This document shows positions 36,949-47,470 of a DNA stretch of 64,000 nt, in pieces. The translations under genes were made by a program, and so were the position numbers. Below the pieces are notes generated by a model. That model was not told the DNA's origin. It ran no database searches and was given only the letters and a program-made list of their open reading frames with translations. Source of the stretch: Labrenzia sp. THAF82 (GTDB lineage: Bacteria; Pseudomonadota; Alphaproteobacteria; Rhizobiales; Stappiaceae); assembly GCF_009363435.1 (NCBI RefSeq), contig NZ_CP045354.1, positions 2,136,501 through 2,200,500 of the forward strand. Reading direction: 5' to 3'. How positions within the stretch are numbered: the first letter of the stretch is position 1; every line of letters begins with the position of its first letter.

Positions 36949-37917
36949 CTATTCAGCCGCCTGTTGGGTGGTTTCGATCTCGTGTTCGGCCAAAAATTTC
37001 TCTGCTTCAAGCGCTGCCATGCAGCCCATACCGGCGGCGGTTACGGCCTGGCGATAGATGTCGTCCGTCACATCACCGGCTGCATAGACACCCGGGATAG
37101 AGGTCTTTGTCGAGTCCGGTGCCGTTTCCAGGTAGCCGTTGGGCTTCAACCCAAGCTGATCCTTGAAGAGTTCCACGGAAGGTGCGTGACCGATGGCAAT
37201 GAAAACACCGTCAGCGGAGATTTCCTGAGTGCTGCCGCTCTGGGTGTTCTTGAGACGCACGCCGGTTACGGCCTTCGGTTCGCCTCCACCCAGTATTTCA
37301 TCAACCTGATGGTCCCAAATCACTTCGATTTTCGGGTTCTTGAACAGACGATCCTGAAGGATCTTTTCCGCGCGCAGATTGTCTCTGCGGTGAACAAGGG
37401 TCACCTTGGACGCAAGATTTGCCAGGTAGAGCGCTTCTTCAACTGCTGTGTTGCCACCGCCAACAACCACGACTTCCTTGTTGCGGTAGAAGAAGCCGTC
37501 GCATGTCGCACATGCCGAAACGCCAGCCCCCATATAGTCCTGTTCCGACGGCAGCCCGAGCCAGCGTGCTTGCGCCCCGGTGGCGATAACAAGCGTATCG
37601 GCGGTGAAGACAGTACCGCTGTCGGCCTCTAGGCGGAAAGGACGCTGGGACAGGTCAGCCTTGGTGATTGTGTCGTAGACAATCTTCGTGCCGACATTTT
37701 CAGCTTGCTTTTGCATCTGTTCCATCAGCCAAGGGCCCATCACGGGATCGGCGAAACCAGGGTAGTTTTCAACGTCCGTTGTGATGGTCAGCTGTCCGCC
37801 TGGCTGAATGCCAGCGACAAGCGTCGGCTCGATCATTGCGCGCGCGGCATAAATGGCAGCCGTATATCCGGCCGGCCCGGAGCCGATGATCAGAAGTTTG
37901 CTGTGTTCTGTGCTCAT
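36949..37917 (-). CDS. trxB: Thioredoxin reductase
   Basis: A 322-residue flavoprotein disulfide reductase of the low-molecular-weight type. FAD fold G-S-G-P-A-G-Y-T-A at 12-20, active-site C-A-T-C at about 136-139, NADPH fold G-G-G-N-T-A-V-E-E. The C-terminal F-A-A-G-D-V-T-D motif binds FAD. It keeps thioredoxin reduced with NADPH in the cytosol. The ELM1-family gene lies 47 bases upstream on the same strand. Confidence 0.97.
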   Translation of the reverse strand: MSTEHSKLLIIGSGPAGYTAAIYAARAMIEPTLVAGIQPGGQLTITTDVENYPGFADPVMGPWLMEQMQKQAENVGTKIVYDTITKADLSQRPFRLEADSGTVFTADTLVIATGAQARWLGLPSEQDYMGAGVSACATCDGFFYRNKEVVVVGGGNTAVEEALYLANLASKVTLVHRRDNLRAEKILQDRLFKNPKIEVIWDHQVDEILGGGEPKAVTGVRLKNTQSGSTQEISADGVFIAIGHAPSVELFKDQLGLKPNGYLETAPDSTKTSIPGVYAAGDVTDDIYRQAVTAAGMGCMAALEAEKFLAEHEIETTQQAAE

Positions 37918-37964
37918 GGTCGCCCCTTTGTCCTGTTCAAGTGTTCTTGCCTGGCGGCGAAAAA

Positions 37965-38966
37965 TCAGTCTGCCGGCTCGTTGTTGTCATTCCGTCGCAG
38001 TGCCGCGTAATCGGCAAGGATGCGTTCGGCAATAACGGGCGTGGCATCTATCGGCTCGTAGGTAGTGGTTTTCAGCGCACCTGGAAAGGGGTGAATCGCA
38101 CCCAGTCGCTGCAAAGTCCCCAAAAACCGGGTGATTTTTGCGTGACCACCGCCTGGATGAAAGACATGAATGGGTTTGCCGGTGGCGGTCGCTTCGCCGA
38201 TCATGTTGGTGGAGTCGGCTGTGGCAACGATCGCATCGGCCTTCGCCAGAAAAGTCCCATAGGGGTTCGGAGGTTCGCCCGTCCAATAAAGATGTCCCCC
38301 GGACTTGGCGAGACTGGCAAGCCCATAGGCCAGACCCGGTGGCGTACGCCGGGAGGCGGTGATCATCAGACTGGCGCCCTGATGGGCAATTTCCCGCAAA
38401 CCGGTCAGGAGGATGTTCTGGTCGTCTTCGCTGAAGGTGTGATGTCGGCTGTCGCCACCGATCAGCACTGCGACTCGCGGCGTGGCGAGTTTGTCTATTT
38501 CCGGCGACTTTTGCGCTCTTAATTCATCCAGTTTGGATACAGAAAAGCGGTGTGGAGACGTCGGTGTTACGAGAACATTGCGACCACGTAGCGCGTCATG
38601 CTCAGGGACCCAGATCAAGTCTGCGCTGTCCGGTCCGGTCCGAGGGTCCTTCAAGAAAACCGTGAATGTGTATCCTTTGGAGCGCCGCTTGATACGCCGA
38701 AGGTAAGCCACAGCCCTGCGGCCGGACGCAATAGCCAAATCCGGGTAGGGAGGCGCGATCGGGCTCCCTGGCCTCTTCTCCCACTCACGAGGATCAGTCG
38801 GACCAAATGGCAGCCACCAGGAAAAGGGCGGACGTGGAGAAATTGTGCGGGTTTCGAAGGGCACGCAAAGGGCTTCAGCAACACCTGCACATTGCGCAAT
38901 ATCACCGGCCTTGCCGTCGGTGAGAACCCAAATCGAGGACGGGGAAATCTCCGGCATGGTTCGCAT
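37965..38966 (-). CDS. ELM1-family protein (DUF1022)
   Basis: A 333-residue cytosolic protein. I-W-V-L-T-D-G-K-A-G-D-I-A-Q-C at the start and later V-A-V-L-I-G-G-D-S-R-H-H and D-S-T-N-M-I-G-E-A-T-A-T-G-K-P match the ELM1 family, glycosyltransferase-B-like in fold. The bacterial function is unclear. The ATG 38957 is an alternative start. It is upstream of trxB and divergent from an Lrp-type regulator. Confidence 0.88.
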   Translation of the reverse strand: MRTMPEISPSSIWVLTDGKAGDIAQCAGVAEALCVPFETRTISPRPPFSWWLPFGPTDPREWEKRPGSPIAPPYPDLAIASGRRAVAYLRRIKRRSKGYTFTVFLKDPRTGPDSADLIWVPEHDALRGRNVLVTPTSPHRFSVSKLDELRAQKSPEIDKLATPRVAVLIGGDSRHHTFSEDDQNILLTGLREIAHQGASLMITASRRTPPGLAYGLASLAKSGGHLYWTGEPPNPYGTFLAKADAIVATADSTNMIGEATATGKPIHVFHPGGGHAKITRFLGTLQRLGAIHPFPGALKTTTYEPIDATPVIAERILADYAALRRNDNNEPAD

Positions 38967-39179
38967 TGTCGGGAGGGGTTCCCCTATCGTAATCTTTCGA
39001 AATCGTGCGCAATTTTGTTATAGTCTTGCACAAACGCGCAAAAAATCATACTCCGGCACAAGGACAGACACGTTAGCGCGGGACGGTTCGCGCCCGCAAG
39101 ACGCCAATGCGCCCCGGGTGAATCATCCACATCTTGGTCCATCCCGGACGACCCAAGGCGGAGCTAAAAGGAGACGGAT

Positions 39180-39647
39180 TTGAAAGCGCGGCTCGATGCC
39201 ATTGACTGGCAGATCCTGAAAGAATTGCAAGCGGACGGGCGAATGACCAACGTGGAGTTGGCGCGGCGCGTCGGCATATCCGCTCCACCGTGTCTGCGCC
39301 GGGTGAGGGCGCTCGAAGAGGCCGGACTGATTCTCGGATATAGGACGCTGCTGGATGAAAAGCAGCTTGGCTACGACGTCACCGCTTTTGCCATGGTGGG
39401 TTTGCATAGCCAGACTGAGGCCGATCTGATCGCGTTTGAGGAAACAGTCCAGAAGTGGCCGCTCGTGCGAGAGAGCTACATGTTGTCCGGCGAGGTTGAT
39501 TTCCTGTTGAAATGTGTCGCGCCAGACCTGCAGACGTTCCAGAATTTCGTCATCCGGGAACTGACGGCAGCTCCAAATGTCGACAGCGTGCGTACGGCCC
39601 TGACAATCCGTCGGACCAAAGATGAGCCTGTCGTACCAATCGATTGA
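39180..39647 (+). CDS. Lrp/AsnC-family transcriptional regulator
   Basis: A 155-residue protein. The helix-turn-helix (about residues 5-45) includes D-W-Q-I-L-K-E-L-Q-A-D-G-R-M-T-N and R-R-V-G-I-S-A-P-P-C-L-R-R-V; the RAM ligand domain follows. The start is TTG 39180: AAGGAG lies 7 bases before and no ATG fits. Divergent from the ELM1-family gene across 213 bases. Confidence 0.9.
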   Translation: MKARLDAIDWQILKELQADGRMTNVELARRVGISAPPCLRRVRALEEAGLILGYRTLLDEKQLGYDVTAFAMVGLHSQTEADLIAFEETVQKWPLVRESYMLSGEVDFLLKCVAPDLQTFQNFVIRELTAAPNVDSVRTALTIRRTKDEPVVPID

Positions 39648-39664
39648 ATTTTACCTGAGGCCGG

Positions 39665-40135
39665 TCAGTCCTTCCGGTCACCGATGTTGCTGAGGCGCTT
39701 GCGCAGGCGGCCCATTACCGAAATATCCCTGAGAGCGGTTGCCACCAGCGTGAAGGCAACGCTGAGAAGTGCACAGGTGGTCAGGATGGCGATCGGCAGC
39801 CATTGATCGTAGTGGAATGTGTTCAATGCCTGGTCAACCGGCTCCAAGCCGGAATAAAGACGCCCGCGCATGGTGTCGCGGAAGGTGCCAAGTTCCAGGG
39901 ATCCTTGCTTGAAATAGCGAAGGCCGAGGACCAAAAGTATCACCGACATGGCAAGCGCTACCAGAAAGCCGAAAACACGCAGGGCAAATCCAAACGAATT
40001 CTCGTGCCTGCGCTTGATCAGGCGTTTGAATGCCAGTCTCTCGCGACCAGTCAGCTTGGAGAACGCAAACCAGCGATAGGCCCACAATGGAACCGAGATC
40101 ACCAGCAACCATACGCCAATTGCATGAAAGACCAT
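39665..40135 (-). CDS. Three-helix membrane protein, hypothetical
   Basis: A 156-residue inner membrane protein with helices at about 5-22, 50-70 and 115-135. The cytosolic parts are rich in Arg/Lys and the first loop carries K-R-R-H-E-N-S-F. ATG 40135 has GGAGAG 8 bases upstream. Its 3' end converges on the Lrp gene. Not recognised as a named family. Confidence 0.6.
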   Translation of the reverse strand: MVFHAIGVWLLVISVPLWAYRWFAFSKLTGRERLAFKRLIKRRHENSFGFALRVFGFLVALAMSVILLVLGLRYFKQGSLELGTFRDTMRGRLYSGLEPVDQALNTFHYDQWLPIAILTTCALLSVAFTLVATALRDISVMGRLRKRLSNIGDRKD

Positions 40136-40246
40136 CACTTGCTCTCCGACACGTGCCGGTTGCTACTTTAGCGATAGACCGGCAGGCGTCAAAGGGTAAA
40201 GCGGTAGAAAAGTTGCTTGAAAATGAGTTGCTTGCGAAGCTCTGGT

Positions 40247-40720
40247 CTACATGAACCTGACTTCGACGATCTCATAGGAGCGAGCACCGCCGGGAGCTGC
40301 AACTTCAACACTGTCGCCAACCGACTTGCCGATCAAAGCGCGCGCGATGGGAGACGAAATCGAGACCTTGTTGTGCTTCACGTCGGATTCGACGTCGCCA
40401 ACGATCATGTATTTCTTTTCTTCTTCCGTGTCCTCGTCGATCAGGGAAACGGTCGCACCGAATTTGACGATCTCGCCGTCAAGTTTGGTCACGTCGATAA
40501 CCTCGGCACGGGACAGCTTGTCTTCCAGTTCCGCAATGCGGCCTTCGTTCAGGCTCTGTGCTTCTTTGGCTGCATGGTATTCTGCGTTTTCCGACAGGTC
40601 GCCATGTGCGCGTGCTTCAGCAATGGCATCAACGATGCGCGGACGCTCAACCGTGGTACGTTCCTTCAGCTCATCCTGAAGCATTTTGTAACCGGCAGAG
40701 GTCATCGGAACTTTTTCCAT
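40247..40720 (-). CDS. greA: Transcription elongation factor GreA
   Basis: A 157-residue protein. The N-terminal coiled coil runs from about 10 to 75 with the tip acidic residues in [12 protein letters not shown]. The C-terminal FKBP-like domain has [10 protein letters not shown]. It rescues stalled RNA polymerase by stimulating RNA cleavage. It lies downstream of carB (same strand) beyond a terminator, a known neighbourhood. Confidence 0.97.
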   Translation of the reverse strand: MEKVPMTSAGYKMLQDELKERTTVERPRIVDAIAEARAHGDLSENAEYHAAKEAQSLNEGRIAELEDKLSRAEVIDVTKLDGEIVKFGATVSLIDEDTEEEKKYMIVGDVESDVKHNKVSISSPIARALIGKSVGDSVEVAAPGGARSYEIVEVRFM

Positions 40721-40797
40721 GGGTCTCAGACCTTCAGCTTATTGGGTCCTCTTCTCATCTCTTCTTAAAGGACCGCGCTTCTACAAAAACAAACCAA

Positions 40798-40822
40798 GCC
40801 GGGAAAGGCGCGCTTTCCCGGC
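40798..40822 (-). terminator. Rho-independent terminator of carB
   Basis: GCCGGGAAAG (40798-40807) and CTTTCCCGGC (40813-40822) form a 10-base stem. On the minus strand it is followed by TTGGTTTGTTTTTG. Confidence 0.88.
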
Positions 40823-40843
40823 CGGTCAACGAGTATAATAGCC

Positions 40844-43800
40844 TCAGCCGAAGTAGGATTGTAAAGGTCTTACTTCAAGGCTCCCCGCCTTGTGGGCGGT
40901 TATTCCCTTGGCGGCAGCAACGGAACCCGAAAGCGTCGTGTAATACGGCACTTTATTCAGGAGAGCTGCGCGGCGCATCGACCGGCTGTCGGCAATCGCC
41001 TGCGCACCTTCCGTGGTGTTAAAGACGAGTTGAACTTCACCGTTCTTGATAGCATCGACGATATGGGGTCGGCCTTCAAGCACCTTGTTGATCTTCTTCA
41101 CTGCAATGCCGTTTGCCTCGAGATATTTCTGTGTGCCGCCTGTGGCAATGATGTTGAAGCCAGCAGCTTCGAGGCTGCGGACCGCATCCATGACACCAGC
41201 TTTGTCGTCGTCGCGCATGGAGATGAAGACGGTGCCATTTCCCGGCACGCCCGTGCCGCTGCCAAGCTGTGCTTTGGCAAATGCCTGTCCGAAGGCCGTG
41301 TCGAGGCCCATGACCTCACCGGTGGAGCGCATTTCCGGACCAAGAATGGTGTCGACACCCGGGAAACGCGCGAACGGGAACACAGCTTCCTTGACCGCGA
41401 TGTGATCGAGTTTTGCCTCGGAGAGGCCGAATGATGCCAGGCTCTCACCAGCCATGACCCGGCTGGCGATCTTGGCAATGGGCTCACCGATCGTCTTGGC
41501 AACAAAAGGCACCGTTCGCGAGGCGCGAGGGTTCACTTCAAGGACGTAGATTTCATCGCCTCTGATCGCGAACTGCACATTCATCAATCCACCGACTTCA
41601 AGCGCCAGGGCCAATGCCGTTGTCTGGCGCTTCAGCTCGTCGATGAGCTCTTGTTTCAAGGAGAAAGCAGGAAGAGAGCAGGCGCTGTCACCAGAGTGAA
41701 TGCCGGCTTCCTCGATGTGTTCCATGATGCCGCAAACAAAGACGTCCTTGCCGTCGCAAAGCGCGTCGACATCAACCTCGATCGCACCGTCCAGATAGCG
41801 GTCGAACAAGAGGGGGTTGGTGCCCAGCACCGTATTGATCTGACCGGTCTTGTCGTTCGGATACTTGGCCCGAACTTCAGCCGGAACCAGTTCGGGCAAG
41901 GTGCCGAGCAGGTATGAATTGAGCGCTTCTTCGTCGCGAATGATCTGCATGGCGCGGCCACCAAGAACATAGGATGGGCGTACGACCAATGGCAGACCGA
42001 GCTGCCCTGCAATCAAACGGCCCTGTTCGACCGAGTAGGCGATACCGTTTTCCGGCTGTTTCAGGTCCAATTTGATCAAGAGCTTCTGGAAGCGGTCCCG
42101 GTCTTCGGCCAGATCGATCATATCGGGAGAGGTGCCGAGGATCGGCACGTTGGCCTTAACCAGCGACTGAGCCAGCTTGAGTGGTGTCTGACCACCGAAC
42201 TGAACAATAACGCCGTGTAGCGTACCGTTCTCTTGCTCGCGACGTATGATCTCCAAGACATCTTCTGACGTCAGCGGCTCGAAATAGAGCCTGTCGGAGG
42301 TATCATAGTCCGTAGACACGGTCTCCGGATTGCAATTGACCATGATGGTCTCATACCCGGCGTCATCAAGCGCAAAGGCGGCATGACAGCAGCAATAGTC
42401 AAATTCAATGCCCTGTCCGATCCGGTTCGGTCCGCCACCCAAAATGACGACTTTCTTCCGATCGGACGGGTGGGATTCACAGGCCGGTTTGCCCATGAAA
42501 GGGGTTTCATAGGTCGAATACATGTAAGCGGTCGGGGAAGCGAATTCGGCTGCGCAAGTGTCGATGCGCTTATAGACCGGATGCACGTTCAGTTCCTGCC
42601 GCAACTTAACGATATCGTCTGCCTCAAGCCCTGCAAGGCTCGCCAGTCTTGCGTCCGAAAAGCCCATTGATTTGAGCTTGCGCAGGTTTGCCGCATCTTT
42701 CGGCAGACCAATGTTGCGCACTTTTGCTTCCATCGCCAGGATGTCGGCCATCTGTTCCAGGAACCAGGTGCTGATCCCGCTTGCCTGATGTGCTTCTTCC
42801 ACGCTCATACCAAGACGCATGGCTTGAGCGACGTTCAAAAGGCGTGTCGGGGTCGCGGTTGAAACCGCGGCCCGAAGTGCATTGCGGTCATCGCCCTGGT
42901 CAAGCCCGGGGATTTCGGTTTCGTCGAGACCATTCAGGCCGGTTTCCAGACCACGAAGAGCTTTCTGCAGACTTTCATTGAAGGTCCGGCCGATGGCCAT
43001 CACTTCGCCGACCGACTTCATTGCAGTGGTCAAGGTCGGGACAGACCCAGGGAATTTTTCGAAAGCGAAACGCGGGATCTTGGTGACGACATAGTCGATC
43101 GTCGGCTCGAAGGATGCAGGCGTGGCACCACCGGTAATGTCGTTTTCAAGTTCATCCAGCGTATAGCCGACCGCCAGTTTGGCCGCGATTTTCGCGATCG
43201 GGAAACCTGTTGCCTTGGAGGCAAGTGCAGACGAACGGGAAACCCTCGGGTTCATCTCGATCACCACCAGACGGCCGTTTTCGGGATTGACGGCGAACTG
43301 CACGTTCGACCCCCCCGTTTCCACACCGATCTCGCGCAGAACTGCGATCGAGGCATCGCGCATGATCTGGTATTCTTTGTCCGTCAGCGTCAGTGCCGGT
43401 GCAACGGTGATTGAATCTCCGGTGTGAACGCCCATTGGATCGACGTTTTCAATCGAGCAAATGATGATGCAGTTATCCGCTTTGTCGCGGACCACTTCCA
43501 TCTCATATTCCTTCCAGCCGAGCAGGCTTTCATCGATCAGAACCTGGCCAACAGGCGAGGCGTCGATGCCCGAGCGAACGATTGTCTCGTATTCTTCCCG
43601 GTTATAGGCAACGCCGCCACCGGTGCCGCCGAGTGTGAATGCCGGACGAATGATGGCTGGCAAACCGATTTCGTCAAGCGCACGCATGGCTTCCAGATAT
43701 CCGGCGTTGCGGTCATATCCGGTGATCTTGCCGTCTTCTCCTCGAATGGCGGGTGACGATGCGATGGATGCACGCGGGTTTTCAAGACCGATCACATCCA

Positions 43801-44206
43801 TGGCGGCCCTGAACTTTTCTCGGTCTTCGGCCTTTTCAATGACATCGGCACGGGCGCCGATCATCTCCACCCCGAATTTTTCAAGGACCCCCATTTCCTC
43901 AAGATCCAACGCACAGTTGAGCGCGGTTTGCCCACCCATGGTTGGCAGAAGTGCGTCCGGGCGCTCTTTTTCTATGATCTTGGCCACAAGGTCTGGCGTG
44001 ATCGGCTCAATATATGTGGCGTCGGCAAGATCGGGATCAGTCATGATCGTCGCCGGGTTCGAGTTCACCAGAATAATGCGATACCCTTCCTCTCGCAGCG
44101 CCTTGCAGGCCTGCGTGCCGGAATAGTCGAATTCGCAGGCCTGACCGATAACAATCGGACCGGCACCTATGATCAGTATGGAAGAGATATCAGTGCGTTT
44201 GGGCAT
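40844..44206 (-). CDS. carB: Carbamoyl-phosphate synthase large subunit
   Basis: A 1120-residue protein, slightly longer than the E. coli enzyme (1073) as usual in Alphaproteobacteria. It has two ATP-grasp halves, each with a V-R-P-x-Y/F-V-L-G-G-type loop ([12 protein letters not shown] and R-P-S-Y-V-L-G-G-R), and a C-terminal MGS-like allosteric domain. It makes carbamoyl phosphate for pyrimidines and arginine with CarA. carA lies 1.8 kb upstream on the same strand, separated by an XRE gene, an AT-rich gap and a forward MerR gene. Confidence 0.98.
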   Translation of the reverse strand: MPKRTDISSILIIGAGPIVIGQACEFDYSGTQACKALREEGYRIILVNSNPATIMTDPDLADATYIEPITPDLVAKIIEKERPDALLPTMGGQTALNCALDLEEMGVLEKFGVEMIGARADVIEKAEDREKFRAAMDVIGLENPRASIASSPAIRGEDGKITGYDRNAGYLEAMRALDEIGLPAIIRPAFTLGGTGGGVAYNREEYETIVRSGIDASPVGQVLIDESLLGWKEYEMEVVRDKADNCIIICSIENVDPMGVHTGDSITVAPALTLTDKEYQIMRDASIAVLREIGVETGGSNVQFAVNPENGRLVVIEMNPRVSRSSALASKATGFPIAKIAAKLAVGYTLDELENDITGGATPASFEPTIDYVVTKIPRFAFEKFPGSVPTLTTAMKSVGEVMAIGRTFNESLQKALRGLETGLNGLDETEIPGLDQGDDRNALRAAVSTATPTRLLNVAQAMRLGMSVEEAHQASGISTWFLEQMADILAMEAKVRNIGLPKDAANLRKLKSMGFSDARLASLAGLEADDIVKLRQELNVHPVYKRIDTCAAEFASPTAYMYSTYETPFMGKPACESHPSDRKKVVILGGGPNRIGQGIEFDYCCCHAAFALDDAGYETIMVNCNPETVSTDYDTSDRLYFEPLTSEDVLEIIRREQENGTLHGVIVQFGGQTPLKLAQSLVKANVPILGTSPDMIDLAEDRDRFQKLLIKLDLKQPENGIAYSVEQGRLIAGQLGLPLVVRPSYVLGGRAMQIIRDEEALNSYLLGTLPELVPAEVRAKYPNDKTGQINTVLGTNPLLFDRYLDGAIEVDVDALCDGKDVFVCGIMEHIEEAGIHSGDSACSLPAFSLKQELIDELKRQTTALALALEVGGLMNVQFAIRGDEIYVLEVNPRASRTVPFVAKTIGEPIAKIASRVMAGESLASFGLSEAKLDHIAVKEAVFPFARFPGVDTILGPEMRSTGEVMGLDTAFGQAFAKAQLGSGTGVPGNGTVFISMRDDDKAGVMDAVRSLEAAGFNIIATGGTQKYLEANGIAVKKINKVLEGRPHIVDAIKNGEVQLVFNTTEGAQAIADSRSMRRAALLNKVPYYTTLSGSVAAAKGITAHKAGSLEVRPLQSYFG

Positions 44207-44377
44207 CTCGGCTCGCAGCTCGCAGCGGCCAGTCCGGATAACGTCGCCGTTATTCGGTCGGGCTCTATCATGAGGTGAATGACAATGTTGGCTGAGCGCG
44301 TCTTATAGGGAAAAGAACGACGGTATGGAACCCCGGCAGGGTATCATTCAGACGTTTTCTGCGTCCAAATTGCAGGT

Positions 44378-44656
44378 TTAATCGGTCTCTTTGCTTTCAG
44401 CGGGCAAGGGAGCGGTGCTTTGACCGTCAAAGTCACCAATTCCTTCGGACAAGGCATAGCAAGCGAGTCGGATTGATTTCGGGATTTCTACCGGACGGCC
44501 GTCCCGGTTACCCTTTTCATAGTACTGGATCATGCGCTTCTTCAGACCGAGCCTGTCGGCAGCGTCCTTTTGCTTCAGTCCCAGGGTGCGCCGCCAGATG
44601 CGAAACTGCTGGGGGGTCATGCCTTGCACAGGATTTTTTGATTTTGATTCGGCCAT
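44378..44656 (-). CDS. XRE-type helix-turn-helix regulator
   Basis: A 92-residue single-domain regulator. The HTH is F-R-I-W-R-R-T-L-G-L-K-Q-K-D-A-A-D-R-L-G then R-M-I-Q-Y-Y-E-K-G-N-R, which reads like Cro/CI proteins. The C-terminus is a short tail. It lies 171 bases upstream of carB on the same strand, so it could read through into carB or regulate it (speculative). Confidence 0.8.
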   Translation of the reverse strand: MAESKSKNPVQGMTPQQFRIWRRTLGLKQKDAADRLGLKKRMIQYYEKGNRDGRPVEIPKSIRLACYALSEGIGDFDGQSTAPLPAESKETD

Positions 44657-45520
44657 ATTACCAATGTTCCGGAATATCTTCGTTCCGTACGGGCTTCGTC
44701 AGCAGCCAGCGTGCTGACAAATAAGACAAAAATAACCTGGACGCGTTCTTGTCAATCGGGAAGTGCACAATGTGCTCTTTTTTGTGCGACGAATGCGCGA
44801 TCACCACTTGAAATTTGAACAGACGGACAAATATTAGCGGCGCGAAGGATTAGATTCGTACGCTCGACAAGAACGGAATTCCGCTCAGTTTGTGTGTATG
44901 ACTTTCAATTTCGTTGAGATCTGCACGTTAAGCGTGCAATGTGGGTGTGAAAGATTGCCTCACAGCAGTCGGTTAGAATTCAGATTGATCGCGAGTTTTC
45001 TAGATAATATTTAAAGACTGGCAGCGTCATGTAATAATTGTCAGGGTTAAGGCAAAGAAAACAAAGTATTTTTTGACCTCAATCTGCCGTGGGGTTAGGG
45101 AAAATCGTTGTGGAAATCGCGACTGAAGATTACTCTATTTATTAGTGCCAGATTATCGATAATTAATATTTATACCCTGAAATCAAATTCCATCAGGAAC
45201 TATTTATTCAAAGTTGTATGTCCTTTCTGCATTTATTGAAGTTTTAGTTTTCAAAAAGCTGAAACTTGCGCGGAAAGTAGTCAATAATTCCAATTTTACT
45301 GTAGATTTTATCTGTCATTCTGTTGTATTAGACTGGTGCTTAGTCTCCTAGGAGTCTGATGTTGGGAGCTTCTGAACCGGTAAGCCACGCTTTCCGGCAA
45401 CAGGAGCTTTAAGTGTAGTGTCAGTGGGACCTGGCGGACCGATGGTGGGACCGGAAAACCAGGGGCGTTACATGACCCAATCAGGCCTGGAACAAAAAGG
45501 ACAAGATCGGGCTTAATAGA
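44657..45520. other. Long AT-rich intergenic region
   Basis: An 864-base gap, the longest in the window, between the divergent XRE and MerR genes. Base composition is much more AT-rich than the neighbours, especially 44990-45340. It holds small hairpins (TGCACG/CGTGCA near 44925) and short T runs, but no reading frame above background except the 14-codon leader at 45472. Could host promoters, a small RNA or a remnant of transferred DNA; nothing is decisive. Confidence 0.5.
45472..45516 (+). CDS. 14-codon leader ORF before the MerR gene
   Basis: ATG 45472 has AGGGG about 7 bases upstream, a better ribosome-binding site than the MerR gene itself has. The peptide is M-T-Q-S-G-L-E-Q-K-G-Q-D-R-A and stops 4 bases before the MerR ATG. 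It may couple translation into the MerR gene. It could also be chance. Confidence 0.3.
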   Translation: MTQSGLEQKGQDRA

Positions 45521-45958
45521 ATGAACAATGTAGCTACCAAGATGGTCGTTGTTCCGGACATCGCTGGTCCGGGGCAGGACATGGTAATTGAAGATCGCTC
45601 ACTTGCGATCTCCGAAATGTCAGAACGCTTCAATGTCACGCTGCGCACACTGCGTTTTTATGAAGAAAAAGGTCTGCTGAACCCCGTGCGCAAAGGCGCG
45701 CGCCGGTTTTACGGGCCGCGTGATGTGTCACGCATGCGTGTCATCCTTCAGGCAAAGAAAATCGGTTTGACCCTCGCTGAAATCCGCAGGGTGATCAAGC
45801 TGGTTGAAGGAAACTCCAAACGCGAAGATCAGTTCAAGGAACTTCAAGAGATCTGTAAAGGCCAGCAGGAAATTCTGCTGGAACAGAAGCAGATGCTTGA
45901 TGATCAGATCGCAGAGGTTGACCAGATCCTCACGGTGTTCGACGAACTCGTTCACTAA
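45521..45958 (+). CDS. MerR-family transcriptional regulator
   Basis: A 145-residue protein. An N-terminal extension of about 27 residues precedes the HTH (L-A-I-S-E-M-S-E-R-F-N-V-T-L-R-T-L-R-F-Y-E-E-K-G-L). The C-terminal coiled coil (about 95-140) is rich in Glu/Gln/Lys. It has no Cys metal-site motif, so metal sensing is unlikely. Its own start has a weak ribosome-binding site; a 14-codon ORF ends 4 bases upstream. It sits between carA and the XRE gene in opposite orientation. Confidence 0.87.
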   Translation: MNNVATKMVVVPDIAGPGQDMVIEDRSLAISEMSERFNVTLRTLRFYEEKGLLNPVRKGARRFYGPRDVSRMRVILQAKKIGLTLAEIRRVIKLVEGNSKREDQFKELQEICKGQQEILLEQKQMLDDQIAEVDQILTVFDELVH

Positions 45959-45971
45959 CTGGTTTCGGTTC

Positions 45972-46007
45972 AAAAAAAACCCGGCAAGCTTGCTTGCCGG
46001 GTTTTTT
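45972..46007. terminator. Bidirectional terminator between MerR gene and carA
   Basis: CCCGGCAAG (45980-45988) pairs with CTTGCCGGG (45993-46001), flanked by eight A on the left and six T on the right, so it can end both convergent transcripts. Confidence 0.95.
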
Positions 46008-46048
46008 CGTTTTGAGTGTCGGTTCTTGTGTCTCTTTTCGACACCTGA

Positions 46049-47236
46049 CTAAGCCGGTTCGGTTTCTCTTGCCTTCATCAGATCCGTAAACCGCTTGAAC
46101 AAATAGTGGCTGTCGCGGGGCCCCGGGGAGGCTTCCGGGTGATACTGCACGGAAAAAACCGGCTTGTCCTTCATTGCCAAACCGCAATTCGAGCCATCGA
46201 ACAGCGAGACATGCGTCTGCTGGACATTGTCAGGCAGGCTTTCAGCGTCGACTGCAAAGCCGTGGTTCATAGATGTGATTTCAACCTTTCCGGTCGTGTG
46301 ATCGAAGACCGGATGGTTGGCGCCGTGATGGCCCTGGTGCATTTTCAGGGTTTTCCCGCCAAGCGCCAGCGCAAGCATCTGGTGTCCCAGGCAAATGCCA
46401 AAAGTCGGGACACCCGTGTCGACGACTTTCTTGATCGTGTTGACGGCATAAGTACCCGTTGCGGCCGGATCACCCGGACCATTTGACAGGAAAACACCAT
46501 CCGGGCGATGTGCGAGCACATCTTCTGCCGACGCTGTTGCCGGCAAAACAGTCACTTCGCAACCGGCATCGGTCAACAACCGCAAAATATTGCGCTTAAT
46601 ACCGAAATCAATCGCAACGACCTTGAATCTGCCTTCGGTTTTTTCGCCAAATCCTTCATCCCACTGCCAGGTCGTTTGCGACCAAGGGTGCGACTGGGTT
46701 GTCGAAGCGTCCTTTGCGAGATCCATACCGACAAGGCCGGGCCAGTTCGACGCAGCTGTTTTCAGCGCGTCTCTGTCGAATCTGCCGTCCGGGGAATGAG
46801 CGATAACCCCGTTGGGCACACCCTTTTCCCGAATGAGAGCGGTCAGTGCACGTGTGTCCACACCGCATATCCCGATCATGTTGCGGCTCTTCAGCCAGGC
46901 ATCCAGATGGCGCGCAGCCCGATAATTGTTTGGGTCGGTTACCTCTGCCGCAAGTACCACGCCACGGATACCGCTGTCGGCAGCCATGTTGACGGTCTCG
47001 ATATCCTCGTCATTCGTCCCGACGTTACCTATATGGGGGAACGTGAAGGTTATGATCTGTCCGGAGTAGGACGGATCGGTCAGGATTTCCTGGTAGCCGG
47101 TCATGGCGGTGTTGAAGCAGATTTCACCAACGGCCTGTCCCGTGGCGCCAAGGCCTACACCCTCGATGATGCTGCCGTCGGCGAGCACAAGAAGGGCGGT
47201 CGCCGGGGTCTCGGACCATGCGTCTGCAGTCGTCAT
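46049..47236 (-). CDS. carA: Carbamoyl-phosphate synthase small subunit
   Basis: A 395-residue glutamine amidotransferase subunit. The N-terminal domain covers about 1-190 (F-N-T-A-M-T-G-Y-Q-E-I motif). The class I GATase domain follows, with the nucleophile Cys in G-I-C-L-G-H-Q and the His-Glu pair in Q-Y-H-P-E-A-S. It supplies ammonia to CarB. Confidence 0.98.
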   Translation of the reverse strand: MTTADAWSETPATALLVLADGSIIEGVGLGATGQAVGEICFNTAMTGYQEILTDPSYSGQIITFTFPHIGNVGTNDEDIETVNMAADSGIRGVVLAAEVTDPNNYRAARHLDAWLKSRNMIGICGVDTRALTALIREKGVPNGVIAHSPDGRFDRDALKTAASNWPGLVGMDLAKDASTTQSHPWSQTTWQWDEGFGEKTEGRFKVVAIDFGIKRNILRLLTDAGCEVTVLPATASAEDVLAHRPDGVFLSNGPGDPAATGTYAVNTIKKVVDTGVPTFGICLGHQMLALALGGKTLKMHQGHHGANHPVFDHTTGKVEITSMNHGFAVDAESLPDNVQQTHVSLFDGSNCGLAMKDKPVFSVQYHPEASPGPRDSHYLFKRFTDLMKARETEPA

Positions 47237-47470
47237 GTCTTGTTTCCAGATCTTGTTGGTGACATCATGCGCTGCAGGAAAGGCGTCTGAAGCGGGAAAA
47301 AGGACCCGCGCTAGGCCGTCTGCATTAAGCGCGGGACTCTATGGGAAGCGGCTTGGATCGTCAATATTGATCCGTTGAAAAAAGATCTTTAAAATTCAAT
47401 GACTTGGCTGAGTGGTTCGCGTGGGCGCCGAACGGCATCGAGCCTCAGCATGGCAGGGGTAGAGTAATCC

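Noticed and set aside
45152..45163. Palindrome ATTATCGATAAT resembling the LacI operator
   Set aside because: AT-rich context and no sugar gene nearby; likely chance.
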